From Daejeonella sp. JGW-45 (GTDB taxonomy: Bacteria > Bacteroidota > Bacteroidia > Sphingobacteriales > Sphingobacteriaceae), in the NCBI RefSeq assembly GCF_029360805.1, contig NZ_JARKNC010000002.1, positions 165,978-229,977 of the forward strand: 64,000 bases of DNA. The letters are read 5' to 3'. The stretch's first letter is position 1, and each line of letters starts with the position of its first letter. This document shows, one piece after another, positions 62,894 through 64,000 of the stretch. Under the pieces are notes generated by a model. The model had not been told where the DNA came from and ran no database searches. It worked only from the letters and a program-made list of their open reading frames with translations. The translations under genes and the position numbers were made by a program.

Positions 62894-64000
62894 TTATTTC
62901 ACACCGGGTAAATACTTAACATTTAAACTACTTAACGCTCCCGGGTTACCGAGTGCATCTATGCCACGGATCTCGAGGTTATTTAAACCCGGCGCCAGCT
63001 TCCATTGATAAGTTGAATCGCTGACTATTATCTTCTCACCATTGGCAATCAGCTCATAGTGCTTAAACCCGGGGCTGTCTGTTGCCATGGAAATCTTAAG
63101 CAAACCCTCTCTGACCGGGAATACAGCAAAATCGACAGTAAACAGTGAACCGTACATATCTGAGGCACGCCGGACAAAATAGCGGTGCTCGGGAGTCTCC
63201 GGCGTTTGATCATCGGTCCATGCATAATAGCCATCCCATCCCCAGTGTGTCCTCCCGTGGGTTACCGGCAAAGGTGATATCTGACTCAACCAGTTACTGC
63301 GGGGTAGCCAACGGACTTCAGCGGTATTATAGAAGCCGTATCCACCTGAATATCCCGGGTTTTCCTTGTTAGATGTTACTTTCCACCATGTATAATCCTG
63401 ATTAATTTTACCGGAAAAGGCATGGCCTCCGTTTTCCATGGCAATAGGAAGTGTAGCAGGATCAATTCGGCTTGCACGGCGGTCTCTGTCCTCGAACGAC
63501 CATTTATCCCGGTCGACAGGCTCTCCTCCCGGGTAATAGGTCTCCAGAAACAGATCATGTAATTCCAGAATATTTAATGGTATTCCCGTTTTCTTGTTAT
63601 AGAACATAGAGTCGAAATTTGGATCAGCCATGATCCATTTTTGGTACTCCCTTGACCAGACCTCAACTAATTCATGTCCTCCCCAGATGGCATAATTGGT
63701 ATTTACTATCCTTGCCGGAATACCAAAACTCTGGCAAGCCTGTGCGAAGACTATTGCATAATGAAGGCAGTTACCTCCTTTTTTTGACATATTCCCCGAA
63801 GCTGCCGGACCGCTGAGTATTTTAGCTGCATTCCAGCTTAACAGGTCTTCAAATTCGGAATTCGGCAGGAACCAATCCCAATAGCCAGCTGTCCATGCTC
63901 TCAGGCGCTTAATCTTTTCCCACTCGGTTTTTGCCCCCTCTACCACCTGATCGAGTTTATATTGCTTTCTGAATTCCTGAAGTTCGGGCAACGCAGGATT
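62894..64000 (-). CDS. Transglutaminase-like protein (5' end outside window)
   Basis: The frame runs off the right edge; the M drawn at 63991 is a TTG and probably not the start. Catalytic triad candidates: Cys in KKGGNCLHYAIVFAQAC, His in GGHELVEVWS, Asp in MADPNFDSMF. A C-terminal beta domain (about the last 110 residues) ends PGALSSLNVKYLPGVK. Transglutaminase-core proteins in Bacteroidota often act as proteases or modify cell-surface material. It lies upstream of the pectate lyase on the same strand and may share its operon. Confidence 0.82.
   Translation of the reverse strand, partial: NPALPELQEFRKQYKLDQVVEGAKTEWEKIKRLRAWTAGYWDWFLPNSEFEDLLSWNAAKILSGPAASGNMSKKGGNCLHYAIVFAQACQSFGIPARIVNTNYAIWGGHELVEVWSREYQKWIMADPNFDSMFYNKKTGIPLNILELHDLFLETYYPGGEPVDRDKWSFEDRDRRASRIDPATLPIAMENGGHAFSGKINQDYTWWKVTSNKENPGYSGGYGFYNTAEVRWLPRSNWLSQISPLPVTHGRTHWGWDGYYAWTDDQTPETPEHRYFVRRASDMYGSLFTVDFAVFPVREGLLKISMATDSPGFKHYELIANGEKIIVSDSTYQWKLAPGLNNLEIRGIDALGNPGALSSLNVKYLPGVK

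Overview
The window looks like Bacteroidota, most likely family Sphingobacteriaceae (Pedobacter/Mucilaginibacter relatives). Three SusC/SusD pairs, an ECF sigma/FecR pair, lipoproteins with short lipoboxes, a Bacteroidota-type promoter (TTTG-N19-TAnnTTTG) and a fused RND/TolC metal pump all fit. The assignment rests on gene content only.

Layout. (1) 1-14,555, minus strand: a glycan-utilisation operon in the order ECF sigma, FecR, SusC (with STN domain), SusD, three tandem paralogous exported proteins that each carry a C-terminal MIP18/PaaD-like (DUF59) domain, and an ExuT-like hexuronate MFS transporter that overlaps the preceding stop codon. (2) 14,676-21,164: a VapC-like toxin-antitoxin pair with a clear promoter/operator, a secreted thermonuclease, a membrane-anchored HTH-like protein, inverted REP-like repeats, a short methyltransferase, an orphan eCIS-type DUF4157 protein and a small secreted protein. 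(3) 21,219-27,088, minus: TlpA-like redoxin, a frameshifted SusC, and SusD. (4) 27,200-33,400: a patch of decayed defence/toxin genes. It holds one N-terminal and two C-terminal Fic remnants, an HsdR N-terminal fragment and an intact-looking antitoxin/zeta-toxin pair lying between Fic pieces, together with an SDR protein lacking its catalytic Tyr/Lys and a PhyH-type oxygenase. (5) 33,457-41,088: SGNH esterase, RidA, an outer-membrane barrel, a lipoprotein, an AraC regulator, an alpha/beta hydrolase and a sugar-isomerase-like TIM barrel. They are interspersed with copies of a structured, inverted-repeat-bounded non-coding element. (6) 41,959-47,970: metal efflux (small secreted acidic/His protein, CusA-CusC fusion, CusB). 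(7) 48,033-60,888: OsmC, an M28 peptidase, a phosphodiesterase/SusD/SusC unit, an HD hydrolase, a PQQ dehydrogenase with haem c, and DoxX. (8) 60,993-64,000: a pectic acid lyase and a transglutaminase-like protein running off the edge.

How it fits together. The hexuronate transporter, pectate lyase, esterases and SusCD systems suggest use of uronate-rich plant polysaccharides. The sigma/FecR pair probably senses substrate through the STN domain of the first SusC.

The most unusual things seen are: (a) three dispersed copies of a TIR-bounded non-coding element whose hairpins show compensatory base changes; (b) a triplicated Tat-type protein fused to a DUF59 domain in which the usual Cys is Arg; (c) six intergenic arrays of degenerate 7-bp repeats, two starting inside a stop codon; (d) the Fic/zeta/HsdR graveyard. 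All family calls were made by eye; no database search was run.
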